This document shows positions 21,501-36,500 of a stretch of 64,000 nucleotides of DNA, in pieces. Position 1 is the first letter of the stretch, and each line of letters begins with the position of its first letter. The stretch is from Ophioderma brevispina (taxonomy: Eukaryota > Echinodermata > Ophiuroidea > Amphilepidida > Ophiodermatidae), in assembly GCA_023653785.1 (NCBI GenBank), contig JAMKCH010079300.1:1-64000 (forward strand). The letters are read 5' to 3'. Position numbers and translations under genes: made by a program. The notes below the pieces were generated by a model. It had not been told where the DNA came from, did no database searches, and was given only the letters and a program-made list of their open reading frames with translations.

Positions 21501-24500
21501 GGCATAGCCAATGGAAGACCTTGAAAAAATGAGGTTTTGGTAAAACGGGAAATTGGGTGAAAAATCATGCAAAATCAGCCGTTTTTAAGCTGTTTTAGAC
21601 ACTATTTACATGTTTACTCTTCGACTTTTCCCCTGACCGGGGTTTCCCCCTCACAACCATAAGGTTGCCCACTGCTATCAGACACTACATTATACACCCA
21701 AAAAGATAAAAAATATTGAAATTGCAGAATTCTTAAAATTAAGAATATACGTCTGTAGAATTCGTAAATATTTATCTTTTTATAACTGAAAAATTGACAG
21801 AAAAGGAAAAATAGCAGTCTTCAAAGATCTGACTCTCCATTACTTACGTGTTGTAGTAGTGTCCGTTCGGACAGGTTGACTAAAACCGGCGATTTTGTCT
21901 TTGCTATGTTGCCTTTGTCGTATCATTTGCAGGATACGCATACTTGTTACAGACATGCAAAAAATCTGATTTTTGATGATTTATTTTTCGGATTTTCTGA
22001 TTAAACAACTCCCTGCTAGTTTCTTTTAGATATAGCCCTATATAATTGTTTTGTTGCGAAAATTAAATGTGTATATTATATATATAGGTTCAGCTCAGCA
22101 TTTTTATATAATCTACATAGATAAACTTAAGTGGACCAATTTTATAATCATCTTGATCACAAAATCTATCGTATTATAATCTACCATGCTAAAAATGTTT
22201 TGTTGGTTGAAGATGAGAGTGCTAATTCTGTGATAAACTCATACGAGACCCTTTTATGTTTTAGCTGCCGGGATACCTGTGGTATGCTTGTTTTAAGGCG
22301 GGGGGCCAAAAAACGAACGCGAGCAGTAACACAATGGCCGTAGTGAAGAACACATCCCGGTAATCGTACTGTAGTATCAGGGGGTGCTGCCGAGTTATAA
22401 AGCTTTTTGCATACAGGCATATGAATACCAAAGACAAACAGAACCGGGTAAGTGGACAAACATGAGTTCATATTCCTTGGCGTCCAATCGAACTTAATCA
22501 TGTTTATTCTCAGTCAAGGCTGTATACGTTGATCGTATAAGGAAGAAAAAATAGTTTCGCTATTGCTATGCTATTTCTATGAGGCTTTGGTATATCAACT
22601 GTAATTAGGGGTTGTTCTCCACATTGCCCCGTTAACTTTTGGGTGCTCAATGGGGCACTTTATATAATAGGTTCCGTTGAATTTTAATGAGGCACCCATT
22701 ATCCACCCATTAAATTCTGTTACGCTCCCCTTTGCCAGCCCACCTAGCCTCACTTTAAACTAGGCTCAGAGGTATTACCCCTGAAGTCAATCTCTAACCA
22801 CTGGCTTGGTCCCTTTATTACCCATGTGGAGATCAACTAAATACTCCGTTTGAACAGATGCAAGGCCCTTTAAAATATAGTTTAATGAGTTTCACTTTTA
22901 CCCACCAGTGCCAGATAATAAACTCTATCAAATACATGACAGGCCGAGCAGACTTCTAATACAGCCAGAGTTTTTTCTGTTGTAATTATATACTACGCAG
23001 ATTGACTATGACATACTTCTGTTGTAGCCAGATTTTGTAATGTTTATATATGTTACAAAATTTTATGTTTTTGTTAGTAGTAGTATTTAGAAAGTCTAAT
23101 TTCCATTTTGTAAATTTGTATTTGTGAATGTCGTACGTGTGGTGGGTGGCGTGTGGTGGGCGCGCTAAGGGTGGCATGTTGGGTATGTTTCGGGTATGTG
23201 TGGTGGTTGGTGGTGGTTGTGTGTGTGTGTGTGTGGTGCGTGCGTGCTAATAGAACAAAAAACCGCTGCATTTATAGTCACAGTTCTATATTCCATGCCC
23301 ATGGTTCATGTTTCATCTATATGACAGTTATGTTATACTTCAATAGCCTGTCCATTTCAATAGTTGGGGGGGCTCTTTGATTTGATCATACTCATAAGTT
23401 TACGTTTTTTTTTACTGTTTAGTATGACCAAAAGGCCACATTTATTGATATTCACCCAACATATAGGTATGATCATTGACACGATAGCACACGTATTACA
23501 TGTAAATAACTACATAGTATTAGAACCGACTATTAAGCATAAAAAACAAATTTAATACCACTTTAAACTGTCACAATCGCTGACAGTCATTATTTTAAAG
23601 AATAATCATAATCAAGAAATTTTCAGTGTTTATAATCATCATTAATATAAGATAAGCTCCTTACGCTGGAGGAGTATTACTTACTTTCATTATGAATGGG
23701 GGGTATTCATTTCTGTTTCTTGTAAGGCCCAATAGTACAAATCCTGTTTTCAGGAGGATTTTAGTGTCAAGAATACGACCCACACCCCGCTTTTGGATCA
23801 TTAAAGTGGTGTGCACTATACGAAGTTTGCAAAAGTCGATGATTGAATACGATAAGAATGTGAACATAATTCGCTGATTAAATGACGTTTGAAATTTGTT
23901 TGGTAGAAATATGAGAATACCATTTCCATAGTCATATTATTGATTCAAAGACGTTTTGTAACTAATTCATTGACTGTGATTTGGAAGAATGTTGGTTATA
24001 CCACACTTCATTATTGTTAATTACATTACAAATATTTAATGCCCTTACCGAGAGAATAAATTTTTTACCATAATGAACAACATTTTCATCCATCGCAGCA
24101 GGGTATATGGCCCGAAGTGGTCTTTTTTTCCCCATACTTTGTTTTATTTTGGTAGTTTTATACTTTCAACAATACAAAACTTCTTAAATTTGTTTAAAAA
24201 TCATTTATTATTTTTGGATTATTAGCAAAATGTACTTTCTAAAAAAAAATATCCTAATCACAAAATTACTTCTTTTTAAAAAAAAAAAAAAAAATAAACA
24301 TTTTGTTACATTAAAACCATAACAAATAATAAATACAGCTTATTCCTCACAGAACAGCCTGATCAGGCCTATAGCCGGTAAATTAGGTTTCTTATTGATA
24401 GGACAATACTATAGGGCGGAACTGAAAACAATGACTAGCTATTCGTGAAATTCTTGCCACACTTTTGTGCATAGGCCTACCTGCTATTACTCCATTCTTT

Positions 24501-27500
24501 TCACCAAAAATCACTTATATTCATGTATTTGTGTAAATTATCACGGGCATAGAATTATTGACATCAAAATAGTCGTCTTGTCTGCAAGTGTTTATTGCAT
24601 ACTGCCGGGATTTCTTAATTCAGATATTTATTAAAAATCAACCGAAAAACTACCTTTGATGAATCAGGAGCAAAATCGGGAATAAATGCTTTTTAAGGTG
24701 AAGCCTAGTCCCAGTATTCAAAATATACACCTTAATACAAGAATGTGAAATACCTAATTTTGTATTTGCGATGATTTTGATATCTGTACACGAGCACCAA
24801 CTTGGAATAAGTTCCTCACAAATAACAATATAGGCACGTTGATTAAAAGCATTTTGAATAATTTCCTGATAGAAATAAATAAGACCTGGTCATGTTTCAG
24901 TACGATGTGAAATCAACTCATAATTAATTACAGTGTTTTCACACAGTTCGCTAGGTTTAATGACTGATGGGAGAGCCTCTCGTGGCATTGCTTGGATAAC
25001 CAAATCCAACTTTAACAATAAAATATTAATATATTCAGGTTTGATGCAGACAGGCTATAACTGCAATTAATGCAGCTAATTTCATAGTAACCTAGGGTCA
25101 AGTTCCATTGGCCTTAGGTGAAGCTGACCAGACTGGTTATACATTTATTTCATGTTGATTTTGATGATATAGCTTTTTAATCAATAGACCAAATATCAAG
25201 CAATTAATTTCTCCATGTTTCACTAAAAAAAAAATGAAAGTTCTATTTCTAAGAAAACGTTTTAATACAAAATGTTTTTGTGCTCACATTTCCAACCTTT
25301 GAAACCTATTTTTTTTAAGTGAAATCAAAGCGATTCTTGAGACCTTTCGAGAATAAAAACAATTTGCATGAAATTAGAAATTCTATTGCTCCTATCTAAT
25401 AGTGCATCTTTCTTAAATACAACTGATTGGGAAAAACCGCACTTATAAAAAGTAGACACGTGAAAAAAGTTTTCATGACTCCATTTTTAAATTAATCTTA
25501 TACTTCAACACAATCTCAAGTTCTTACAAATTTACAAGTTGTATCTAACGCGAGATATTCCCTGATGCTAAATATTCATACGACATCATGTATATAAATA
25601 TGTGTAGCCTATTAATACCTTTTAAGCTTTTCTGTATGCAAGATTCAACTACGTTGTGTGTTTTAAAGGTAGCTGAATTGAGAAGCAAATATGGAAAGTG
25701 GAGAACACATCACCATGAGATATATACAGGTCTCTACTACTTACTTAGTGAGTTATTTTTCTTTTGCACTGTAGATTTAATGTTTGTATCATTATAACTG
25801 AGGGAAAGTATCATCAAGGCCCATTTTTTTATAAGTATCTTAATGGAATTATGTTTTAAATAGTAAATGCAAAATGAATAACTGTATGGAATGGCAACCC
25901 TTGAGTTGTAGATTCAACTGAAAAAGGTTACCACTAAAGGCAGCAAATCAAACAAAACACTAACATTAATATAGTGAGACACATGTTTTGTCATCCAATT
26001 TGATGTGTCCTTTCATTAAAATAGAGAACTCATGATGTCCGTAGAACAGGGTCAACTTCAAGAATGATTTCTTATTAATTATGGTTTTGGACTATATCAT
26101 TAGAAATAATGACATCGATTTTGTGGACAAACAAGGGCAACTGTACTATAGCTGCTTGTGAATGTATAGCATACTGTTTGCAAAGATTGAGGAGTTCATA
26201 GGTTGTTATTCTGTGTGATATACATTTTTTAATTGATGTTATGTAATATTGTAAAAACTATACTACCCCATTTTACAAGTAGTCCAACTCCTTGTAAATA
26301 ATACTACTAGTACAACAACCTATTGTAGTACAACATCCTATTGTAGTCCACATCGTGTTAAATACCTGTAGATTAGATTATACGCATACAATTTTTTGTT
26401 CACTGAATGGATATAAAAATAAATAATAAAACATGATTATCATTAACACAGAGCCATAACAAAATTTACTATAACAAGTGTAAGCAGTTCTTGACTCCAT
26501 AAACAAACTGCCACTGACAACTGAAACCAACCACCTGCAGGAGTAACTTACATTGTGAGGTCAGCAATGGGTAATTGAATCAATTGGTTGGGTGATTATC
26601 CCACCCACTCACTGGGAATGTCTCACTTTAACATTGATAATTTGTCCATTTAAATTGTGTTTAGGCCCACTTTGACTCCCCATTAAAAAAAAAATTTTCA
26701 AGGTGGCTCCGTTGAAAAATCATTGGGGCCACTTTGAGCACCCATTAAAGTACGGGCAATTTGGAGACGACCCCTTAGGATCAAATTGATCATCAACCGA
26801 TTTAACAGACAAGTTTTTATTGGAGTCACTTTGGGCCACACCAAATAAAGAAAATCCCGTCTAAATTGCACTCGTTCAGTGGCTTTCAATCCCATGGGTA
26901 TTGCATAGGACGTATTTGTGTATTGTATGCTACAAGTCCAATATAACTACGTATCTATTTGTTCCAAATAAGTTCGTCATTGCTTGTTTTTTAATTGCGC
27001 TGGCGAACTTCAAATTACATCCGTCCCTTTCATACCATCCTGTCCTAGCCAGAGGCTGACAAACTGAAATCAGAGAAAGAAAGACTCCTTGATCGTTAGG
27101 CCTTTGATCAAAAGGACTTGAGATTGCTGGGCATTAAGTTATAAATCGCGATCCGCTACTCAAGACTTTTGAACTTCAATCTCTTCGTAACTGATTAATG
27201 TTGATCGATCTGTCATTTTGTGTTTGTGCATTTCATCCTATGTTTTCCTCTCGTGTCTGGTGTACAGCGAGCGATTTGCCTCTCATTTTAGGAGCAAAGT
27301 ATCAAAATTTCAGGAAGCTTAAGAACAGTATTGTCAACATCAACTACTACCATGACTACCTCCTCCTTCCCTCTGATGAAATTGCTTTCTTTCGTAAATC
27401 TTTTCAGTCCTTGTCACTTCCCTACAACTGCATTGGCATCATCTTGCAAGATGTGAACATTAAAAGGACTTCGCGTACAAAGAAAATCAGCAAAGAGGCC

Positions 27501-30500
27501 ACACTGGTGACAGAGACAATAGTAAGCACCATGGACAAGTTTCCGTGCTGAACTTGTCAACCTTCCAAAATTTCTTCGGTACTTGCAATCCAAGGTTTTG
27601 GAGTTGTTCTCGGCTCACAGTGGGTATCACCCACTATTAGTAGGAATCAAGTGTGATCCCAGGAGATCTCCTTTGTTTCTAGTGCATTTTGGTGTTACAT
27701 CGTCAAGAACATCAAAGAATATGAATGGTGTAGGAGTATCCCCCTGTATTAATCCTGTTTGGAATAGAAGGGCTTAGTAACCCCACCATGAGCTGGCACA
27801 CACAGAAGTTCCTACATTGATCTGGACATTTTCCAGGTGATGGGATCAAAGAGAGAAAATGCTTGATAAGGACTTTGGTGGCGCATATCGGCGAAGTAAT
27901 AATTTCTGCACAGATATATTAAATATTCTACTTTCAATACTCTTAGGGGTTATATTCCAAGTCCCAAATTTGCACATTTGTGTGTTGAAAATGAATAAAA
28001 ATATCATCACAATTTCTTAACCTAAATATCATTGACCAACGGATATAAATAAACTGCTGCATTTACTCGAGCAAATAAGTAGCACTGTGATAGCAATTAA
28101 AATCCGCTCGGTATGCAGAGGTTAAAGCCCTTCAAATCACTTTTTATGGAAGCCCCAGAAGAACCATGTATTATTACCCATGCAGTTGGACAGATGTAAG
28201 GTGATACTAACACCCCATTAGATTGAGTTTTTTTTTTTTTCATGACCAAAGACACAAGATACTTGTCCTCTTGGGATTCTATGTGCGTATCAATAACGCT
28301 GCTTTGACGTATATTTAATCATTGTTTTCCGAAAAGGAACAAAGATGAACAACAATCATGAAAGGAAGTTGTTTGATAGACTGTTACCTAACCTCTTTCT
28401 GCAGAAGAAACCAAAAACTTACAGAACTTGCCGCGCAACACCATTTCTATTCAAATCACGCGTTGTTAGCATAGGTCACTAGACCCCCATTCCTTCGTAT
28501 TCTTTTAAAACATAGTGTAAATTGAATAGAAAATGGGGTCCACCAATAGTTATGATCTTGGTTCTGGACAAAGATTTGGTAACAGCTTACCAAGCAACAT
28601 CTCTACCATGAGTTTTGTTACATTAGTTTTCTTTTTTTCAATACATGAAGTATGACAGCGTGTACCAAAATAATTCAATCCTCTTAAGATGGGGCTGGTT
28701 AGTTTAAAATTTTTACAAATTAAAAATTTTACGTTTATTTCATAAAGTCTAACCTTTCTCACATACTGTTTCAAATTTTCTCTGGCAATGTGCTTCATTG
28801 ATTTTGAGAACAAAGGGGATTACGTACGTGCACCACCATTTGAGCGTTCCCCAGTTTTACTATGAATGCACAATCAAAGCCTGGACTTAGAACTACGGGA
28901 TGATGGTTTTATTTCTATTTCTTGTTCCTCCTTATCTTAACCTCTTTATATTGATTCCAATTTACTCAGTTATAATCGTCAAATTTAACACTTAAGTGCC
29001 CCAAGCTAAAAAAACTTCCGTTAGTGCCCAAGGGGGGGGGGGGGGGTTCCTAGGGACCCAACCCAGATAACCATTTACCGTGGAGTTTGATCATGACCAC
29101 AAACACACATAAATGGGGTCACGTAAGAAAACCAATACCCACACTAAAATGAAAATTCGACCTTTGACCTATGGCCAATTGAAATTTGTCACTCTTCCGA
29201 AAAGAGTGGTGCCGCACATTTCCATTCTCCCGCAACTACCAATATAAGGTTTTTGAACCAAAATACAAAAAAACTAAAAAATCAATAAAATAACAAAAAA
29301 TTAAAATAATCATTGCAAAATATAGCAAACCACCGTACAGATAAACCGTGGACTAGAACAGTACGACAAGATTTAGTAATTTATTTTGCAAAACAACCGA
29401 CAGGATTAGTACCAGGAGATTTTTGTAGTTGAAAGACAATTATTCAATTTTCAAGGTGAACCTGCTTCCACGGCAAACTTGGAATGAGGTAATTTGAGGT
29501 AGGGTTGCAGAATAGCCTTTGTTTTCAAAAACAGTGACAGTGAACCTATCAAACAAAAAATTGGATGAGTGAGATATATGAAAAAATTAGCCGGCCATTC
29601 ACAGTTATAAAATTTGATGGAATAAATTCTGGAGTTAATTTGAAATTATAACACAAACTTAGAGGATTGCATTTATTTTGGGGCACCATGTACAGTCAAC
29701 ATTATTGAACTCACAGTTTAGAAACTCAAAGTTTTATTTTAATGCGAAAGAGGCAGCTCAAATTGTAAATGGGCGGTGTATATCTTTTTCAACTGCAGGG
29801 ACAGAGTAAAAGGGCTCGACAATTCCAAATAAAAAAGGGGAATCTGAAAGTGCTTTGTGCGACTAACATACTGGGTGGAATTAATTATCAATAAACGCCC
29901 ATTATTTCCTTGAGTCAATGTACCATAGTGTATCTCCCTTGGTCACTGATATTCAGAAAAGAAATTGAGATGGCCATTTTAGTCATTTTCATAAAATTGT
30001 GAATTTACGATGCCATAGTCAATATAAATGGTTAATGATAATATTTACTAGTATTTATAGTGGATAAATGGATTACTTCGGCGAAGTTAGTAGGTAATCA
30101 AAGAAAAGTAACAATAATTCCTTTGATCCCTTGGCCAATAATGAGATTCGACACAATTTGCTCGTTTGAACCGGTGCCAAAATAATTAACCTGCCAAGTA
30201 ACGTAAAACGAACACGCAACCTCAAACTTGACTTTTGCAGAAAGATGAGCTCAAATGTAGACTATCAGACCAGGTAGTGGTCAGTAGGAATTAACGGAGT
30301 GGCCGAGCTTTGAAAATTGCACAGTTTTCGAGTTACCCCTCCTCTCGGTACAACACAACACACACACCTTTATTTGGAGGATAAATATATGAGATTTAGA
30401 AAATGATGGTCGTGGTTGAAATACTTGGTGGCAGGGATGATTTCTAGCCGAAATGCATTTTGCATTGGCCGCCAAATTAAGCAAAATTATTTTTTAATAT

Positions 30501-33500
30501 TTTCTCTAAAGTGAAAATTTACAATCTTATTTTATGGTATCCCTTTTTGTTATTGCTATAGGTTTTATACATGCACAAAGGGTTCAGGTAATACTCGTTG
30601 TTGTGGTGACATGTGATAAAAAAAGGAGTTTTTTTACGAAAAAAGTGATTTGGGGGCTAAAATTCTAGACCCTTATATATTGTATAAAACATAAATCATA
30701 TAATATAAATGTCAGAGATTGTATATAGTGTCATCATGATTAAAATTTGTTGTTTGCAAAGAACTTAATAAATCCTTGATTTTCTGAGTTTTTAGCCAAA
30801 AACGTGATATTTTTTACCCCAAAAACACCCCGGCCACCAAGTTTTTTTGATCACAACCATCAGTTGTTTAAATTATTTATTCCTATCTTTCCAATAAGTG
30901 GTTGCGTTTTGTTTGTACGTGGGGAGGGGTTTGTCGACAATTTTATACGTCCAAGCCGCTCCACTAAATACAACAGCCCCGAAAACAATCAACCAAACCA
31001 CGATCCTTTCCAGCCCACAAAGCCATTCAGTTGCATTCTGAAGAGTATCGAGAGTATAACCCTGTATTGTCAACCAATCTGTTGATAGATACTCCAATTA
31101 TTGGAGTAAAATGTTTTTAGTCATAGTTTAAGTATCCGAATTAAATGCAGCTAATTATGTTTTACCCAACCCTTTTCAACGAAGGTCAAGGTGCTGGATT
31201 ATCTACAAGGTATATCGAGCGACCTCGTTCGAGTACCGCGAGACACTGGTTTCTTTGTCGTACTCACCAAAAAAGCTCCGATAGTAGTGGAGGAGCAGGA
31301 CCCAGGCAAACATCATCGTTACCTCTCACTACAGAAAAGGTTTGACACCTTTGGTAGTTAGTATGGACCCGCTATATCAACGCTAGGTAGGTAAGTACTC
31401 TCAAATTGTGTGTCACTTTTTGCAATAGGGGCCAATTTATTTACACAGGGGTCAAACTTTAAAATGCCGCCAATTCCCCCCAATGTTGAATGTATGCCAT
31501 ATTGTCCGTCTTGTCGTAAGGATTCCAAAAAATGTATAGTGTGTACCCATCTATGACAAATGGTTTTTGGAGTTATAGGGTAAAAATGGCTAAACTGTAA
31601 AAAGGTGAATTTCTATGTACAGGGGTCAAAAATCGGAAGTTGCTCCATTTTGTGAAAATGATTAGAAGTTGTTTCATCAGCTTAATGAGTCAAAATAAGG
31701 GGGGGTGTTTGTACCATCTGCAATTAATAGTTATCATGTTATGGGAACCATAGGTCATAGGTCAACATACCCAATTGGTGTGACCTTCTTTGACCTTATC
31801 TCCGTAGTAAGCATTTAACATAATACAAACTATACCTTTTAGGAGTCCTCTTACCTCATGCAATAACTTGCAAGCATTTAAAATATAATCAGCATAACTT
31901 TCAATGTTGAACCTGGACAAATCGAGGATTGACCTTTTTTACCATTTTACCTTATAACTCCAAAACCAATGGTCGTAGGTGTACAAACTATACATTTTGG
32001 ATCCTTATTGATTAGAGATGGACATAGGGATACATTTAACATGATTGGGCCATTTTAAAAGTTTGACCCCTGTGTAAACTTAATTGGCCCCTATTGAAAA
32101 AAGTGATAACACAATTGAGGGAGAGTACTACCTACCTAGCATTGATGTAGAAGGGTCCATACTAACTACCAAAGGTGTCAAACATTTTCTGTAGTGGGAG
32201 TGTAAACGAATCCTTCAATAAGGCCCCTACGATATTCTGCTCCTCCTCTATAGGCCTAATTGTTGAAAATTGCGTAATCACACAGTACTATAAATGTAGT
32301 GTGATTCTGGAGTTTTTCTTTGCTCACTTGTCATGAGAACACAATTCGCCCAAATGTTCATATTTCTACACTATACACATTTCTGCACTATACACAACCC
32401 ATCAAACTTCAATTCCATTTTATAGAGCACTGACATGGTCACTAACAGCGAGCTTATCAAGAGCGATGGTAAAAGTCATCCGCGAATTCAACGACCTCCT
32501 TAGCAGTGAATTTGGTGCGAAGGTCGAATCGATGCACGAAGAACTCATTGAATGCTGTCAAGATATTGCCCAGAAAAGCTCCCTCGTAACGATTCTACCG
32601 AACAGCGCCACACAGGGGCCTAATGTCAGCAGTAACATTGAGGAAAACATCCTGAATGCTCTATTGAAAGGTAACCATGATTTATCTACCATTCTTTATA
32701 ATGCCATAGGTGTTGTTTCCTTATTGTCAGCAATTTCATGTTACATTTCTTTCTTTGTAAGTGTAACCACTAAGATTTCATTTAATAATAATAATAGCAG
32801 AGATTTATATAGCAAATGGTCGCTGATCACTGTGGCCCAACCATTAGTGCATGGGCCAGATAGGTTTTCACTACCTAAGAAGGGTACAAAATGATTATGT
32901 TACCAGTGTGTAGGCAACCCATGGGGATATAGCAAAAGGCATGCTAGAAAATTCAGATGAGTAGCTATGTCCAGTAAGGGGTCAGTAAAGGATCAGTAAT
33001 GGTCATCTGGGGTGGTCATATAGGGCTAAAAATGAAACTACTCCAATCAATTTGAAACACATACCAACTTGTTGGTATGATCCAAGAGATCAAAAAAGTG
33101 TACAGTCATAATTTTCTGTGACCTTTAGTTAGGGAGTTACAGCAGAAAATATGTCAAAGGTCAAATCAGAAGTGGTAAAATATGTGTAGTCCAGTTTATA
33201 ATTTTCATCAAAATAAGGATTACTTTTTCACAAATATAGCTTTCGGCTATGGAGGAAATCCTGGGGATGGAGAAACACGTTCACCACACCTTTGACATCG
33301 GGGAGGGGGCGAATAAGCCTTAAAATCAACTCTCCCCATCTCCCCAAGTTTTCTTTTTTTTTTGCCCAAAAATTTTACTCAAAGAAGGATAAATAACTTT
33401 TGTTAGTGTTAACCCAAAGTAAAGAAGAAGAGATTTGTGTTACCCAAACTGTAAAGAAAACATTGGCATTTCTGAACTTAAAGTATTTAAAAATATCACA

Positions 33501-36500
33501 TTGACTTATGATTTTTTTTTGCATAATGCCAGATTTATCATTTGTTTTTAGCTATTGCTGAACATTATACATTAAACATGATAACATAAGAAACTTGTAC
33601 ATTTCACTGGCAAAGGTTTTAACTTGGATGGGAGACGTAGATTGTTAATAAACTTACACTGTGGTTACTTATGTAAATGACCTGGAATGTGATTACTAAT
33701 CTCGGGTACTCTACTGAAAATTTTATTGCTCACCATCCTATATCCCTACTCATTTTACTCTTGACCTTTTTCATGTTGATGGCTCGACTCATTTCCAGGG
33801 TCTTAAGCCAAATAAATTATCAAGTTTGGTTGTTAGTTAACGGTTGCATCATAATAACAAAATACAAAACCGTTTTACTTTATAATAAACGGTAAATAAT
33901 GCTTTCTGAACTGCATTGTTGCTTCATGCTCATGTCGTCATGAATATTTTTTCTTTCAATGGGCAAACAACCCCTACATCAAAAACTTTAAGATCTATGC
34001 CACTCATGGGAAAAGTAGCACAGTCCTAATTGTTGACTAAAGTACAACTATGTTCTTGTTACAATCAACCATTTTTGTTTGTTTTTAAATTTGTTAAGGT
34101 TTCTTTTTTCGCCCTTTGGAAGCGACAATGAAAAGCGTTTTCAGTTTTAGATGGGGGGGGGGGCTGTGTATGAGACTTCCAAAAAAGTGGACTACCCCCC
34201 ATGTCATTTTTGTTTACTTTTTACATCTCATCGCCAAAAAGTTGCTATTCTTGCCCAAATTTCTCGAAAATGGTTTGATCTTTTTATCAAACAAATCAGC
34301 AAAAAGTGCACCTTTTTGCCCCTTTGTAGAATTTAACCCCTGCGTACGTCTGGTTAATTTCGAATAGGTGAGGGATTTTAAGGAAGACGCGTTTTATTTT
34401 GACCATTGTTAGTAACTTTCCTTCGAAATCATGTACTTGAGGTATTATCAGGGATCCAAATGAAAGCGTAAGATATTTAAAAGCTTAAACAGGCATTTTC
34501 TGATCATTGTACCGTCCTTTCTTTTAATGAGCAAATGTTTCTATCACTGAAAGAAATTACAGACATTGCTGTTTTCTTGCAGTAGAAACCAAATCTGCAA
34601 AGACACATTATAAGTACTTAGGTCAACATTCAAGCATAACATGAAAAGTCAACCGTTTAAAAGCGGAAACCACGATCGACGGTACAGGCTGTGGATCACG
34701 TCATGGCCGTCTTTCATATGCAACTTCCAGCTTAATATTAAAGGCTTACTCATCAGAGATTTCGTAATACATATTTTTTTTGTGTGGAATAATTAAAAAT
34801 AGGTCAAAGATAGTCACTACAATGAGATTTTCCAAGTTAGAGATGAATCGGCTTTGTCGTTTTCATGCTGTAAACATTTTCGACAAAGTTGTGATTTTCT
34901 ATATGAAGGACATCGATTTGAGCTTAGTTATTTCACACAGTGATGTGTAATTGGGCAAACAGTATGTACATGCCAAAAACACGGGAAATCTTCTGAGTCA
35001 GCATTTTAAGGGTTATAGAGGATAATTGAAGAGAAAAGGCATTCTGCGTATTGCGTGTCATTTTTGCGCTCCCACTTACGCACTCGCAGTCAGAGCGTAG
35101 GAGATCTTTCTTATGTGCGCGTGATGCATGAACAGTTGAAGTTCGCCACGGGAATGTTTGCGTTTTGTTTATAGTTTTTTTTGCCTCGTTTCATGTGCGC
35201 GGCGTAACTACCATTTTTCCAATCACATGCAGGTCCGAATCGTTACCATAGAATGTGAGGGGGTGTTTGGTTGGTTTGTGTGTTGTGGGGGGGGGGGGGG
35301 TCGGTAGGGGTAAGGGTCAACGATTACCGACAAACCGCCCAATGGTACCGACCCAAAATTAAAACGAATAACAGCTATAACGACACCAACGTTAGATGGG
35401 TGTGTGGGGGAGTTGTCTTTGTACGTGTTTTAATAATGATTTGCCCATTTTGGTCCAACGGGAAATGTTGACCCCTATTTGACGAATTGGAGTGTCATAC
35501 ACCACAGCGCTGGAGGAGGTGGGTCCCTGTTCATGACATGCAGTTACTTAAATTTGGTGGTTTTTATAAAAATGTTATAAACTATCTGTTGCCGTTTGCC
35601 TTACAAGAACCAATATCTCTCACAATTTCCAAATGAGATGCCATGCATTTAATTTCTAAATGTAGTTGTATAGAACTTTCCTATAGGTAAAGGGCCTTCG
35701 TTTTTTCGCCTGGAGGCCAGACGAGAGGTAACTGCTTTTAGGGATCTTAACTTGTAGTGGAAAGACCTGAGCGCAAAAAGTACTTAAGTCCACATTTTAG
35801 TGCCAAATTGAGTTATCACTGTTTTTGAGTTCCTTAGGGGGTCATGGAATATAGTAAGTATGTTTTTTGTTTAAAAAAATAAGTTAAAAACTTTTAGGGG
35901 ATGGCTTTCTTTTTGCAATAAAGCCAATTTGAGGTCAAAAGTACTTGAAGGTCCACCCTAGAAACAGTGATATACATAGCAACGTGTAACTCAATGGTGA
36001 TTATCTAATTGCTTAAGACAGATAATAGGATGTCAAGATAAAAATGGCGGTGATTTTGAACATTTATAACAACAAAATTTAACTGTTCGTTGTTGGTTTA
36101 GCCACTTTGCATCAGAATCCTAGAAAACGTTAACGTTTTGCAATGAACGTGCTAACTCATTGAGCGCAAAAAGTACTTATGTCCAAAAATCGCTTGTATT
36201 GATTTATTCCTGCTAATCAATTTCCCCCATCAAACTTAATGGGTTATAGTCCACTCATGTAGGAGGGTTAGAGATTGTGTTGTAGCCACTTTTAGGAAAC
36301 TTTGAGAAATCGTGATGTTTTATATTAGCATCAAACTGTAATTATCCAATTTGAGCGGGCAAGAATTTTCCAAAATCGATATATTGCTTTATCTCGTAAT
36401 CAATTTCCCGCATCACACTTTTTTTCCATCCCCATACAATCCCAAATTATTTTTCCTATAACCATAACTAAATTTAACTTGTATCTCTCTTTCCATTATT

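Larger units (their letters stand above)
26780..32425. other. Intron stretch without recognised gene
   Basis: Besides the unassigned frame at 27198-27551, the G-tract element fragment at 28984-29070 and the CACTA-ended element at 31327-32196, nothing is recognised. Sequence is AT-rich with short T and A runs. Confidence 0.5.

Noticed and set aside
22986..23271. Minus-strand Thr/His-rich frames
   Set aside because: Translation of the complementary strand of a GT-rich low-complexity tract.
25588..25797. Frame after TTTTAAAG (VAELRSKYGKWRTHHHEIY) considered as an exon
   Set aside because: It has an acceptor-like start and GGTCTCT after it but no TRPM match, and the flanking exons do not need it.
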